From: a virus
Reading direction: 5' to 3' (one strand)
Length of the DNA: 39,231 bases
IMG/VR virus record: IMGVR_UViG_3300035698_003327
Coordinates: 1-39,231 of that record
The position numbers were made by a program, and so were the translations under genes. The notes under the pieces were generated by a model. The model made no database searches. It saw only the letters and a program-made list of their open reading frames with translations, and had not been told where the DNA came from. This document shows, in pieces, positions 20,513 through 29,336 of this stretch (its first letter is position 1; every line of letters starts with the position of its first letter).

Positions 20513-22030
20513 ATGAAAATCACTAATCAAAAGGTGGCCCAGATGATTCAAAAAGAGGGTGACCAAATCAAATTAAAAGAATTACTTAGACATGTATTTA
20601 GTTTTAAAGAGAATATTGCTGTTTTCTCTGAGTTCTTCTTTCCTGAGACAATCACAAATAAAATCCCTGATTTCCATAAGGAGATTTATAAGTTCCTATT
20701 TTCTGAAGGTAACGGGGCCTTAGCGGCACCCAGAGGGCATGCTAAGAGTTCAATCACAGGAATAGTCTACTTGATATTCTGTGTGGTAAACAAATTAGAA
20801 AGTTATATTGTTTATGTCTCACAAAATCATAGTAAGACCGTTCAGTTTATTGATCCTGTAAGAAATGAATTTAAGAATAATGACATGTTAAGATTTGTTT
20901 ATGGGGATTTAACTCCAAGTAAAAGCCGAGATGAATTTGGAAAGGATCGTGAAGATTGTTTTGATGTTGGTGGAATTAGGGTAGAAGCAGTATCATTTGA
21001 AAAGAATTTAAGGGGATTCAAATATAACAATATGAGGCCAACCTTAATAATTGGAGATGATATTGAATCAGATGAGAGGGTACTAAACCCTGATTTAAGA
21101 GTAAAAGACAAGAACAAATTAAACAAGGTTATTATTCCCTCTTTAGATATTAAAGGGAGATTCAAAATGATTGGCACGATTCTGCATGTGGATAGTTTGT
21201 TAGTGAATAAGATTAAATTATGTAAGGGCCAAATATTCAAGGCATGTGATCCTGATTTTAAAAATATTCTATGGGCAGACAGATTTACTAAGAAAATTCT
21301 AACAAAAATTAAATATGAGATTGGTTCTGTTGCATTCCAACAAGAATATTTAAACAATCCAATAGATAATACAAGTTCTTTAATTAAAAGAGAATGGGTT
21401 GAACAATGCTTTAGAGAGGATATGAGTCAGGCAGATGTTTTAGAGATTGGATTTGAAATGAAAACATTAGGGGTAGACTTTGCTTTTGCTGATAGAGTAA
21501 CAAGTGATGATTCTGCGTTTTGTTCATTAGGAAAAAAAGATGAGTTCTTTTATTTGATTGGAAGTTTCAAAGAGCATGGTTTATCTGTGTATGAACAAAT
21601 GAAATTAATTAAAAATGAGTTATTTGAAAAATATAAATATGATCAGATTGGGCTAGAAGAAAACTCAATTAAAGGGATATCCAAGGATATCCAAGGTTGG
21701 AATCTACCAATCACTCTATTTTGGACTGCAGCAAAGGACCCAGCAGACAGATTGAAACCCGGGTATGATTGGTCAAATAAAAGACATACGGTTGGAAAGA
21801 TTAATTTAATCATGAGGTTAGGCACTGCATTTGAAAATAAAAGATTTATAATCCCATATAAGACTGATGCAGATAAAGAACGTGCCGACAGAATTTTAGC
21901 TGAATGTACGAGTTTTGCTTTGTCTGATGGTAAATTAGTGGAGGCAGGAGTACACCCTGACATTCCGATAGCACTTGGTTATGCCCTTGAGTTATTAGAG
22001 AGTGGTGGAGTAGTCTTTGATTTTGGATAA
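20513..22030 (+). CDS. terL: terminase large subunit
   Basis: 505 residues. ATPase: Walker A-like APRGHAKSS at about 72-80, Walker B LIIGDDIES at about 178-186. RNase H-like nuclease: first Asp in TLGVDFAFADR (about 320), then GLEENSIKG and a late Asp-rich region. The length is typical. It packages DNA into proheads together with the portal at 23660. No Shine-Dalgarno precedes the ATG; the upstream structured RNA reaches to within ten bases. Confidence 0.92.
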   Translation: MKITNQKVAQMIQKEGDQIKLKELLRHVFSFKENIAVFSEFFFPETITNKIPDFHKEIYKFLFSEGNGALAAPRGHAKSSITGIVYLIFCVVNKLESYIVYVSQNHSKTVQFIDPVRNEFKNNDMLRFVYGDLTPSKSRDEFGKDREDCFDVGGIRVEAVSFEKNLRGFKYNNMRPTLIIGDDIESDERVLNPDLRVKDKNKLNKVIIPSLDIKGRFKMIGTILHVDSLLVNKIKLCKGQIFKACDPDFKNILWADRFTKKILTKIKYEIGSVAFQQEYLNNPIDNTSSLIKREWVEQCFREDMSQADVLEIGFEMKTLGVDFAFADRVTSDDSAFCSLGKKDEFFYLIGSFKEHGLSVYEQMKLIKNELFEKYKYDQIGLEENSIKGISKDIQGWNLPITLFWTAAKDPADRLKPGYDWSNKRHTVGKINLIMRLGTAFENKRFIIPYKTDADKERADRILAECTSFALSDGKLVEAGVHPDIPIALGYALELLESGGVVFDFG

Positions 22031-22239
22031 TGGTAAAACAATGTAAATATGTAGAGAGAAATCAAAAAGAGTGTAAATGCCCAGATTATTTTTATCGCCA
22101 TGTAGATCACGGGACCAAAGTAATGTGTAGGCTTACTGAATGGAAGAAGAAAAAAGGAGTTTGCCCATATGATAAAACTATAATTAGTCAAGCTAAGAAA
22201 ATAAAAAAAGAAAGAGATAAGGGGCAAAGAATACTATGA
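22030..22239 (+). CDS. Cys-rich hypothetical protein
   Basis: 69 residues starting on the terminase stop (TAATG). CKYVERNQKECKCPDYFYRH ... MCRLTEWKKKKGVCPYD gives five Cys, likely one zinc site, and a basic C-terminus. Confidence 0.5.
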   Translation: MVKQCKYVERNQKECKCPDYFYRHVDHGTKVMCRLTEWKKKKGVCPYDKTIISQAKKIKKERDKGQRIL

Positions 22240-22430
22240 CTAAATTTACAAAAGAACAAATAGAAAAATTGAATAAAATGTTGGAGCATCAAAAGAAATA
22301 TGCAGAATATGTTTGTGAAGAATGTAAAAAGAGATTTATTGGAATGGATGCAATGGGAAATCATGCAACAGAAGCACATCACTATACATTTTCACAACCC
22401 GGGAGAAAGGGTTTGATAGGGGTTTTATGA
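22236..22430 (+). CDS. C2H2-like zinc-finger protein
   Basis: 64 residues. YVCEECKKRFIGMDAMGNHATEAHH is a classic C-x2-C-x12-H-x4-H finger. An N-terminal helix precedes it. Single C2H2 proteins are common in archaea and their viruses as DNA-binding regulators. ATGA coupled. Confidence 0.7.
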   Translation: MTKFTKEQIEKLNKMLEHQKKYAEYVCEECKKRFIGMDAMGNHATEAHHYTFSQPGRKGLIGVL

Positions 22431-22555
22431 TGGATAAAAAAATATTACATTACTTAGAAGAATTATGTATTTGTTATAATCAACAGTTAGGGCCAATTTG
22501 TTCTTATCATTTTTTAAAGATGAAGAAAATAGCAGAGAGGTTAGCAGATGAATAA
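22427..22555 (+). CDS. hypothetical micro-protein
   Basis: 42 residues (MMDKKILHYLEELCICYNQQ ... MKKIAERLADE), helical with three Cys and two His. Overlaps the genes on both sides by a few bases, which supports it as coupled and real. Confidence 0.45.
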   Translation: MMDKKILHYLEELCICYNQQLGPICSYHFLKMKKIAERLADE

Positions 22556-22907
22556 TGCACGCGTTCATTATCCTAATATCTGTCTTGACTGTGGTAAGGG
22601 AATACAGGCAGCCAATAAACGTTGTAGAGAATGTTTCAAAGAAAGTATAAAAGGTAAGAAAAATATTAATTGGAAAGGTAGTAATGTTAGTTATATTTCG
22701 CTCCATCAATGGGTAAGAACAAATAAACCAATTCCATTATGTTGTGAGAAGTGTGGAAAAAAGAAAAGTTTAGATGCGGCTAATATTTCAGGAGAATACA
22801 AAAGAGATTTAAGGGATTGGTGTTATTTATGTAGAAGTTGTCATATGAAAGATGATGGGAGAATTAATAATTTAAAACAATTTAGAGGCAAAGATGGACG
22901 CAGCTAG
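22548..22907 (+). CDS. HNH endonuclease
   Basis: 119 residues. CLDCGKGIQAANKRCRECF forms an N-terminal zinc knuckle, KGKKNINWKG is NUMOD3-like, and CEKCGKKKSLDAANISGEYKRDLRDWCYLCRSCHMKDDGR is the nuclease core, of the type in which Asn-Ile and CHMK-D-R are conserved. The first residues (ARVHY) match those of the next gene at 22894, suggesting it inserted at that gene's start. Confidence 0.85.
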   Translation: MNNARVHYPNICLDCGKGIQAANKRCRECFKESIKGKKNINWKGSNVSYISLHQWVRTNKPIPLCCEKCGKKKSLDAANISGEYKRDLRDWCYLCRSCHMKDDGRINNLKQFRGKDGRS

Positions 22908-23175
22908 AGTTCACTACTTTCGGTGCCCTTATTGTACTACTAAAGAGGGCCATCATTCAAAAAAGGTAAGCAAATCAGTAGGATTATTTAGAGTGAAACA
23001 ATTATATAATAATGTTTTAATATTTGAATGTAGGAAATGCTCAAAAGTTTGTAGGATTCAAATGGTTGGGAAAGTTTTAAGGTGGCCAGATATGAGCTAT
23101 GAAGAAAAAAGAGTATTTCAAAAGAAAAAATATACTGCGTATACTAAATACAAACAGGAGGTTAAAAATGGATAA
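22894..23175 (+). CDS. zinc-ribbon hypothetical protein
   Basis: 93 residues. MDAARVHYFRCPYC begins a zinc ribbon completed by CRKCSKVCRI at about 49-58. The C-terminus is basic (EEKRVFQKKKYTAYTKYKQE). Overlaps the HNH gene by 14 bases. Unknown role. Confidence 0.55.
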   Translation: MDAARVHYFRCPYCTTKEGHHSKKVSKSVGLFRVKQLYNNVLIFECRKCSKVCRIQMVGKVLRWPDMSYEEKRVFQKKKYTAYTKYKQEVKNG

Positions 23176-23617
23176 AAAGTTTAAAATGATGGAAGACCAT
23201 CTGGAAGTTGTTGTTTTGCATGAGGATGAGATTTTCTTACCAACAGAACAAGGTAAAAAAGTTATTGGAAGATTTACTCAAACTACAATTCAGCATATTA
23301 TTCCAGAGCAAGTACAAACATTAGTTAATTTTGTTACAGTTGAAAATGAGAAAGCTGAGACACAATTAAAAGCTATTCAGAATCAAATTGATAGTCTGAA
23401 AGATGTTAAAGAAGATATAGATCCGGAAGTTGCAGATGCTGTAAAAAAGCAAATTGCAAAAGGGACTAAAGTTTTCAAACAAAAGATGTTAGTGCTAAAT
23501 AACCATATCGAACAGATTAATAAGAAGAAACAATTAATGGCTCAAAAAGAATATATAGAAACTCAACTTATTAAGATGAGAAAAGAGTTAATAGATATTA
23601 AAGAGGCAACTAAATAG
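23168..23617 (+). CDS. coiled-coil hypothetical protein (possible scaffold or chaperone)
   Basis: 149 residues from ATG 23168, which has GGAGG at 23157-23161; an earlier in-frame ATG lies inside the previous gene. The first ~45 residues are beta-like (LEVVVLHEDEIFLPTEQGKKVI); the rest is one long coiled coil (EKAETQLKAIQNQIDSLKD ... KKKQLMAQKEYIETQLIKM). The late promoter at 23618 begins at its stop codon. Confidence 0.5.
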   Translation: MDKKFKMMEDHLEVVVLHEDEIFLPTEQGKKVIGRFTQTTIQHIIPEQVQTLVNFVTVENEKAETQLKAIQNQIDSLKDVKEDIDPEVADAVKKQIAKGTKVFKQKMLVLNNHIEQINKKKQLMAQKEYIETQLIKMRKELIDIKEATK

Positions 23618-23633
23618 ATGGTTTTATAAGTAT
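23618..23633 (+). promoter_or_regulatory. late-class archaeal promoter
   Basis: GATGGTTTTATAAGTA, sharing the stop codon TAG of the previous gene; TATA is about 36 bases before the portal ATG at 23660, with no Shine-Dalgarno between. Confidence 0.68.
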
Positions 23634-23659
23634 TTTTCTTTTCTTTTTTATATTGTACA

Positions 23660-25276
23660 ATGGGAATGTTAGATTTTTTAAGAAATAGGGGTTCGATAGA
23701 ATCTGGTGGTTCTACTGAATCGGCAGTAATGGATTCTAAGGGTAATGATATTTTTAAAGCTTACATTCCTAATTTTTTATATAAACCTCCTTATGGGATG
23801 CCCAGACGAGATAATACTCCAATGATGAAGCAGTTGTCTGCTAACCCTTATGTTTTTTCTGTGATTAAAACTTTAGCAGATGAGGCTACTTCTATTGGCT
23901 GGGAAATAAAAATAAAAGAGGGATTCCAAGACGAGGGAAAAGATTACGAAGATAAAATAAAAGAGATCACAAAATTCTTTATGAACCCAAACGGAAATGA
24001 GGAAAGTTTTAATCATTTACTAAGGCAATTAATTACAGACATATGTGAAGTTGATGCAGGAGTATTAGTTAAGGTGTTTAATGTTGATGGAGAGTTCAAA
24101 CAAATGTTTGCAAGGGATGGAAGTTTATTTTTAAAGAATCCAGATATTTATGGTTATATTGGAAACAGGAGAGATATTGTTTCACCGTTGCCTGATGGAT
24201 TTACTGGGGTTGCAGTTGATATTGGTGGAACGCCAAATCCAAACCAGCAACAACTTATGAAGCATTATTCATTACTTTACAAGGATGATGCAGCTTATTT
24301 TCAATATGGTTGGACTGCAGGAAGTATGCCTGTACCATTTGGAAAGAGAGAGATTGTTTACATGATGCAGAACCCAAGATCAGATTCAATATATGGCCGT
24401 TCTCCAGTAAGCGTTTTAATGAAGACTATTTTAAATTTAGTTTATGGGATAGAATTTAATTTAGATTATTATACAAACAATAATATGGCAGATGGAGTGA
24501 TTAGTTTGTTAGGGGCCCAAAAAGCACAAATCACTCAGTTCAGAGAAAATTATGAAAATCAGTTTAAATTTGTAGATAGTTTTGGAAATAAAAGAAAGAA
24601 GTTTTTTAAGATTCCAATTACAAGTTCAGAAGTTAAATTCACACCATTTCAATTAAGCTCAAAAGATATGGAGATTATAGCACAGCAAGAATGGTTTACA
24701 AAAGTATTGTGGATGGCTTTTGGAGTTAATGCAGATGAGATGGGTTTTACTGAAAGTTCTAATCGAGCAGTAGGAGAAGAACAAATTAAAACTTTCAAAA
24801 GAAAAGCAATAAAACCATTATTAAACGTAATTCAATATCATTTAAATTCACAAATTATGCCTGAGTTCTTTTCAACTAAAGAAGAATTTGCAGATTTTGG
24901 AGATGTTCCTTTACAGTTTGAATTTGATATTTATGACGTTGATGAAGATATGAAAGACTTAACTAAGTTACAAATGGAAGTTAATTTAGGAATTAAAACT
25001 GGAGAGATGATCGCAGAAGAGAGAGGGATAAATATTGAGGAACTTAAAAAATCTAAAGAAGAAGCTATGGAGAAAGAGATGGAGAATGCTGAGAAATTTG
25101 GAGATGAAAACACCGGGAATCCCGGTAAAAAGGAAGAAAATGATAATCCTAAAAAAAAGGATAAAGTAGAAGAAAAGGCTAGTCCATTGTCACAACTTAA
25201 TTCTTATATTGATAATATTGGAAAAGACATCGTTGATACTTTGGAGGCCATAGATGAAAACGAACTCAAAATTTGA
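23660..25276 (+). CDS. portal protein
   Basis: 538 residues. YVFSVIKTLADEATSIGWEI, an NPRSDSIYGRSPV turn, NLDYYTNNNMADGVI and IAQQEWFTKVLWMAFGVNADEMGF match the HK97/SPP1-type portal pattern. The C-terminal 70 residues are acidic and Lys/Glu-rich. Directly upstream of a Mu gpF-like gene and downstream of the terminase, as expected. It forms the dodecameric ring for DNA entry. Confidence 0.88.
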   Translation: MGMLDFLRNRGSIESGGSTESAVMDSKGNDIFKAYIPNFLYKPPYGMPRRDNTPMMKQLSANPYVFSVIKTLADEATSIGWEIKIKEGFQDEGKDYEDKIKEITKFFMNPNGNEESFNHLLRQLITDICEVDAGVLVKVFNVDGEFKQMFARDGSLFLKNPDIYGYIGNRRDIVSPLPDGFTGVAVDIGGTPNPNQQQLMKHYSLLYKDDAAYFQYGWTAGSMPVPFGKREIVYMMQNPRSDSIYGRSPVSVLMKTILNLVYGIEFNLDYYTNNNMADGVISLLGAQKAQITQFRENYENQFKFVDSFGNKRKKFFKIPITSSEVKFTPFQLSSKDMEIIAQQEWFTKVLWMAFGVNADEMGFTESSNRAVGEEQIKTFKRKAIKPLLNVIQYHLNSQIMPEFFSTKEEFADFGDVPLQFEFDIYDVDEDMKDLTKLQMEVNLGIKTGEMIAEERGINIEELKKSKEEAMEKEMENAEKFGDENTGNPGKKEENDNPKKKDKVEEKASPLSQLNSYIDNIGKDIVDTLEAIDENELKI

Positions 25277-25907
25277 GGAGAAGGGCCTAATCAATGAATT
25301 GATTAGAAGGTTTAAAGTAATTCTAAGATTAACTGTATTTGGAGACACAATAGATCAAACTATTTTTACTCAATATAATCAAGCGATTCAAGAGGTAGAT
25401 GATAAATTTGATTTACCGATTAATATTGTACCTAATTCAAAGAATTTAAGGTTCTTACAAGAATATGTTACTGATAATATTGAACAAGCAGGGGACCAAA
25501 TTGGGGAAGATTTAAGGCAAGAAATCCAAAGAGGGATTTTAAATGATGATTCAAGAACTGACTTAGTGAAACGTGTTAAGAAATTGTTTAAAGATAAGAA
25601 ATATCAAACAAGATTAAAAACAATATTAAGAACTGAAACATTAAGGGCCAACAATAAAGGGACACTTGATGGAGCACATCAAGCAGAGAACGCAGGAGTT
25701 AAATTAAAAAAATGGTTGGATGTCGTTCTAGATTCTAGAACGAGTGACATCTGTATGGCAGAACATAGGAAATATGGGGCTCCAGATTTAGCTATTCCAT
25801 TGGATCAAGAATTTGTGGTTAAGGTTGCAAACAAAACTTATAAAAGTCAAGCTCCTCCTTTTCATGTAAACTGTAGAACAGTAATTAGATTGGAGGTACA
25901 AAAATGA
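25254..25907 (+). CDS. Mu gpF-like minor head protein
   Basis: 217 residues, overlapping the portal gene by 23 bases. The C-terminal part carries the family signature: LRTETLRANNKGTLDGA, KKWLDVVLDSRTSDICMAEH, and the final PPFHVNCRTVIRLE with conserved Cys and His. Head morphogenesis proteins of this type are ejected or bind the portal. Short for the family, so the N-terminal domain is reduced. Confidence 0.85.
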   Translation: MKTNSKFEEKGLINELIRRFKVILRLTVFGDTIDQTIFTQYNQAIQEVDDKFDLPINIVPNSKNLRFLQEYVTDNIEQAGDQIGEDLRQEIQRGILNDDSRTDLVKRVKKLFKDKKYQTRLKTILRTETLRANNKGTLDGAHQAENAGVKLKKWLDVVLDSRTSDICMAEHRKYGAPDLAIPLDQEFVVKVANKTYKSQAPPFHVNCRTVIRLEVQK

Positions 25908-26245
25908 TAACACTAGACTGGCCAACATTTAATCAGAAGTATATGAGTAAAAATAGGATATTTGTTTTAGAGACTGATGCTTCTTGGGAGTTATTTGCTG
26001 ATGATGGAATTTTTAAGATTCATTGTACCGTTGATAAATATGCAGAACAAACAGAGAACATGATGTTCATTGAAAGATATTTTAATAATAGGCCTAACAT
26101 TATAAAAGTTTTAGAGATTGATGATTATGAAGAAGAAGTAGAAGTATTTGAACCAATGAAAGATGAGGCAGATTTATTGTATGAAGAATTAGTTGAAGCT
26201 GATGAAAAAGAAAAAGAGGAGTTAAATGGCAATGCAAGACAATAG
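25904..26245 (+). CDS. hypothetical protein of the head operon
   Basis: 113 residues, ATGA coupled. WPTFNQKYMSKNRIFVLETDASWELFADDGIF, then an acidic C-terminus (EADEKEKEELNGNARQ). No family recognised. Position suggests a head accessory protein. Confidence 0.5.
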   Translation: MITLDWPTFNQKYMSKNRIFVLETDASWELFADDGIFKIHCTVDKYAEQTENMMFIERYFNNRPNIIKVLEIDDYEEEVEVFEPMKDEADLLYEELVEADEKEKEELNGNARQ

Positions 26246-26483
26246 GCAACAAAGAGAACAAGATAAATTTGTAGAGACTGATGCTGGATTAACTGCTGTA
26301 CGAACTTTAGGTTTAGGTGGATTTCTAGGTGGAATTGAATATGATTATGTTGATGTAGATTATACTGATGGGAACATTACTTTAGTAACTTACAAAACAG
26401 GAGGTAGTGGTGGTACAACCGTAGCAACTTTAACAATTACCTACAATTCAAGTAATTGTATTGAAACCATTACAAAAACATAA
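26226..26483 (+). CDS. small beta-rich virion protein candidate
   Basis: 85 residues, RBS GAGGAG, ATG 26226 (or 26232). ALGLGGFLGGIEYDYVDVDYTDGNITLVTYKTGG-like Gly/Thr/Tyr strands resemble small phage surface or fibre-attachment proteins. Stop overlaps the next ATG. Confidence 0.5.
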   Translation: MAMQDNRQQREQDKFVETDAGLTAVRTLGLGGFLGGIEYDYVDVDYTDGNITLVTYKTGGSGGTTVATLTITYNSSNCIETITKT

Positions 26484-26722
26484 TGACATATAAGTTTAAT
26501 CCTTTTACAGGAAATTTAGATTTATCAGAAAATAATTGGGAAATAGAATATATATTTGATGATGTTGAAGAAAGAGATGCCTTTTTTGCAGCTAATCCTA
26601 AATTATTAGTTACAGACACAATAATATTCATTAAAGATTCAAGCCCGCCACCAACACCAGGTGTTAGACATTATAATTTTAGTAAATCGTTTAATAGTCA
26701 ATATAGCTTGACAGCATTTTAA
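26483..26722 (+). CDS. hypothetical protein, fibre-associated
   Basis: 79 residues. MTYKFNPFTGNLDLSENN is the sequence style found at the start of phage fibre and tail-collar proteins, followed by VEERDAFFAANPKLLVTDTIIFIKD. Probably a structural attachment domain encoded separately. Confidence 0.5.
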   Translation: MTYKFNPFTGNLDLSENNWEIEYIFDDVEERDAFFAANPKLLVTDTIIFIKDSSPPPTPGVRHYNFSKSFNSQYSLTAF

Positions 26723-26746
26723 CTAAATCATGGGAGGTAAAAAATA

Positions 26747-27370
26747 ATGGCAGATAATATAACAATTTTAGACTCAGCAGAAGTAGAGAAAACTATAGCA
26801 ACAAGTGAATCAGCGGGGGTGCATACAAATAAACACCAGTTAGTTGATGCAGATGGACAAACCGCAAAGTTTGATGATTCAACAAGTGCATTAAATACAG
26901 TTGATTATTCACATCACGAAATTCATAATGGTAGTTCTTATGTTGTTACAGATGTTCAGGGAGTGAACGATACTATAATTCAATGGCAAATTACAACACC
27001 AGCTGGTACAAAATATTCTCATACAGTATTTGATATTCATTGTAGTGGAGAAATGATGGTTACAATTACTGAGGGTTCAGATAGAACAGACGGAACTGCA
27101 TTGTCAGAGATAAATAGAAGAAGAACGGGCACACCGAATGTCGCAGGAACTATTGTAACAAGAACACCAACTGGAGGTTCAAGTGACGGAGTAACTATAT
27201 TTCAATTAAAAGCAGGAGCTTCAGGTAAAGAGGGACAATTAGGTACAAGTAGAAATTTAAATGAGTTCGTTTTGGCAGCTAATACTAAATATATTGTAGC
27301 AGTAGAAACTTTTGATGATGTAGATGTTTCATTTGGAGTAGACTGGTACGAACACACTGATGCTTTGTAA
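26747..27370 (+). CDS. virion surface protein candidate
   Basis: 207 residues, RBS GGGAGGT. Beta-rich: EIHNGSSYVVTDVQGVNDTIIQWQI, GEMMVTITEGSDRTDGTALSEINRRR, NEFVLAANTKYIVAVETF. Similar sequences are found in proteins forming phage decoration or fibre heads. No catalytic motif. Confidence 0.6.
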   Translation: MADNITILDSAEVEKTIATSESAGVHTNKHQLVDADGQTAKFDDSTSALNTVDYSHHEIHNGSSYVVTDVQGVNDTIIQWQITTPAGTKYSHTVFDIHCSGEMMVTITEGSDRTDGTALSEINRRRTGTPNVAGTIVTRTPTGGSSDGVTIFQLKAGASGKEGQLGTSRNLNEFVLAANTKYIVAVETFDDVDVSFGVDWYEHTDAL

Positions 27371-27686
27371 TATTAAGAAATGTAATTCAATATGTTGTAA
27401 GATAATTCGTAGAGGAAGTCTAAACGCAACAGATGAACAGCTGACAAAAGCCCACGGAAAATTTACTGAGAAGTATGAGTTTGAGGGCAAACAATACCTA
27501 ATAATAGGTAAATGCAAACACCTATTAGATAACGGGACATGCGATAGACATAATGAGGAACATTATCCAAACACATGCAAATCCTTTCCGGGTAGAGGGG
27601 ATGAAAAGTTACATAGGTTTTGTGTACATTTAGGATGCAATAGAAAGCTAAAAAAGAAAAATGACAATAATAGCACAAAGATATAA
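27360..27686 (+). CDS. YkgJ-like metal-binding protein (divergent)
   Basis: 108 residues. CNIKKCNSICCK at the N-terminus, KCKHLLDNGTCDRHNEEHYPNTCKSFPG in the middle and C...C later follow the same plan as the protein at 15643. It overlaps the virion gene before it and the fibre gene after it, an odd place for a metal-binding enzyme. Possibly needed for assembly or fibre modification. Confidence 0.62.
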   Translation: MLCNIKKCNSICCKIIRRGSLNATDEQLTKAHGKFTEKYEFEGKQYLIIGKCKHLLDNGTCDRHNEEHYPNTCKSFPGRGDEKLHRFCVHLGCNRKLKKKNDNNSTKI

Positions 27687-28941
27687 CGGTACTGAATGGG
27701 TTAATGAAACATTTTCAGGAGGAGGCGGAGGTTCTTCAAACCACGCTTCTTTAACAAACTTAGATTGGACTTTATCAGCACACGAGGGGACAGTAGATAC
27801 TCTTGCAGGATTTGATAGTACTGGAGTTCCAATAGAATACACAGAGTCTGATTATTTCTTAGTTGATGGTACTCGGGCAATGACTAATGATTTAGAGATG
27901 GGTACTAATGATATTAATGATGTGGATGACATAGATGCTCAAACTGGACATATTGATGCTGTTCATTCTGATAATGTTTATACTGAGGAACTTGATGTAG
28001 ATACTACTGCAAATATTGGAACTCTTAATTTGACAACAGATTTAGGAGTTAATGATGGAGGAACAGGACAATCAACTGAACAATTAGCTATAAATGCTTT
28101 AACAGCAGTCGCAGGAGCAACTAATGAATACGTTTTAACTAAAGATACTTCAACAGGAAATGCAATCTTTAAAGAGGCAGCAGGTGGAGATGTAGAGGGA
28201 ACTGCAGTATTATCTACTGGTGAAACTATTACAAAATATCTTAGAGCAGATGGAGATGGTACTTCTTCTTGGCAAGTAGTTACACACCCAGCAACAGGAG
28301 CAAATACTGCATTAAGTAATTTAACAACAACCTCAATTAATCAAAGTTTAATCCCAAGTTCAAATGAGGGGCAGGATTTAGGAACTCCTACTACAAGATG
28401 GGATGATATTTACTGTGATGATTTAACGTGTGATGATAAAGTTACTTGTGGAAGATTAGATGTAGAAAATCATGGAAACTTTCAGAAAGATATAGAAGTT
28501 AATGATGAAATAACTTGTGAAAAGATTACAGCACAAGATACAGACCCAGAGACTTGTGAATATGAAGCAGTTACAAGACAAACTGTTATTGATAGATATA
28601 AAATTTTATGTGCAGTTGGAAAGACAAGTGCAGTTCAGTTTTTGAATATTGATACAGAACTGATGGAATTATATTATGTTTACAAAGGAGAGTTTAGAGA
28701 TATGATGGGTAACCTACTTCACACAGTACCTATTCAACAGAATGAAGATGTTAAAATAAGATATTATACAGACAGTATGATTGGTGAAATTAAACAAAGA
28801 CTTAAAGGTAGTTATCCAAAATATAGAAAGAATCCATTATATATATTTAATGCAAAAACTGGATTATTTGAAGACAGAAAAGATAGAAACATAATAATTT
28901 CAAAAGAGGAGGGTTTAACATTAATAAATGACAAAATTTAA
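27661..28941 (+). CDS. fibre protein
   Basis: 426 residues. Gly-rich start (GGGGGSSNHASLTNLDW), tandem beta segments (DLEMGTNDINDVDDIDAQTGHIDAVHS), the phage-fibre phrase GGTGQSTEQLAINAL, and GQDLGTPTTRWDDIYCDDLTC. The last ~100 residues form a separate region resembling intramolecular chaperone or tail-like domains. A fibre gene inside the head operon suggests a head or neck fibre. Confidence 0.72.
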   Translation: MTIIAQRYNGTEWVNETFSGGGGGSSNHASLTNLDWTLSAHEGTVDTLAGFDSTGVPIEYTESDYFLVDGTRAMTNDLEMGTNDINDVDDIDAQTGHIDAVHSDNVYTEELDVDTTANIGTLNLTTDLGVNDGGTGQSTEQLAINALTAVAGATNEYVLTKDTSTGNAIFKEAAGGDVEGTAVLSTGETITKYLRADGDGTSSWQVVTHPATGANTALSNLTTTSINQSLIPSSNEGQDLGTPTTRWDDIYCDDLTCDDKVTCGRLDVENHGNFQKDIEVNDEITCEKITAQDTDPETCEYEAVTRQTVIDRYKILCAVGKTSAVQFLNIDTELMELYYVYKGEFRDMMGNLLHTVPIQQNEDVKIRYYTDSMIGEIKQRLKGSYPKYRKNPLYIFNAKTGLFEDRKDRNIIISKEEGLTLINDKI

Positions 28942-29053
28942 TAAAGAAGAAGTTGAGGATATTATGAAGAAGCTTAGAACTAGACAAGAACAAGTAATAT
29001 TAAGAGAACAGAAACAGCTTGAAAGAGAGAAGAAGTGGAGAGCTGAGCATTGA
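28928..29053 (+). CDS. micro coiled-coil protein
   Basis: 41 residues (MTKFNKEEVEDIMKKLRTRQ ... EKKWRAEH), one amphipathic helix. Overlaps the fibre stop and the next start by four bases. Function unknown. Confidence 0.45.
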   Translation: MTKFNKEEVEDIMKKLRTRQEQVILREQKQLEREKKWRAEH

Positions 29054-29298
29054 AAAAGCATAAGCTTGAAGATAGACTATTCTTAATGAAGCCATTAGAA
29101 GATGGGGTAGGTAAATTTATTCCTTATTGTAATTACTGGAGACATAAAGGAGTAGTTATTCATAATAAATATACTCGTTGTGAGAAGAAAGGTTGTAATC
29201 ATTATTTGAGATTATATATTACTTATAGGTCAGACAATTATGAAAAACCTAAAGATGATAAGTCACCATTAGTCACCGAACCACCAAGAAAGGAATAA
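29050..29298 (+). CDS. hypothetical protein, TTG start
   Basis: 82 residues from TTG 29050; the first ATG (29087) would cost 12 residues. CNYWRHKGVVIHNKYTRCEKKGCNHYLRLYITY has a small Cys/His site. It overlaps the previous gene by four bases (a TTGA junction), which supports the TTG. Confidence 0.45.
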   Translation: MKKHKLEDRLFLMKPLEDGVGKFIPYCNYWRHKGVVIHNKYTRCEKKGCNHYLRLYITYRSDNYEKPKDDKSPLVTEPPRKE

Positions 29299-29308
29299 TG
29301 TACGAACA

Positions 29309-29316
29309 TTTATAAA
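29309..29316 (+). promoter_or_regulatory. TATA box (early-type)
   Basis: GAACATTTATAAAG; TTTATAAA is 28 bases before ATG 29337, so the transcript is likely leaderless. Confidence 0.6.
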
Positions 29317-29336
29317 GATTAAAAATATATAATTCT

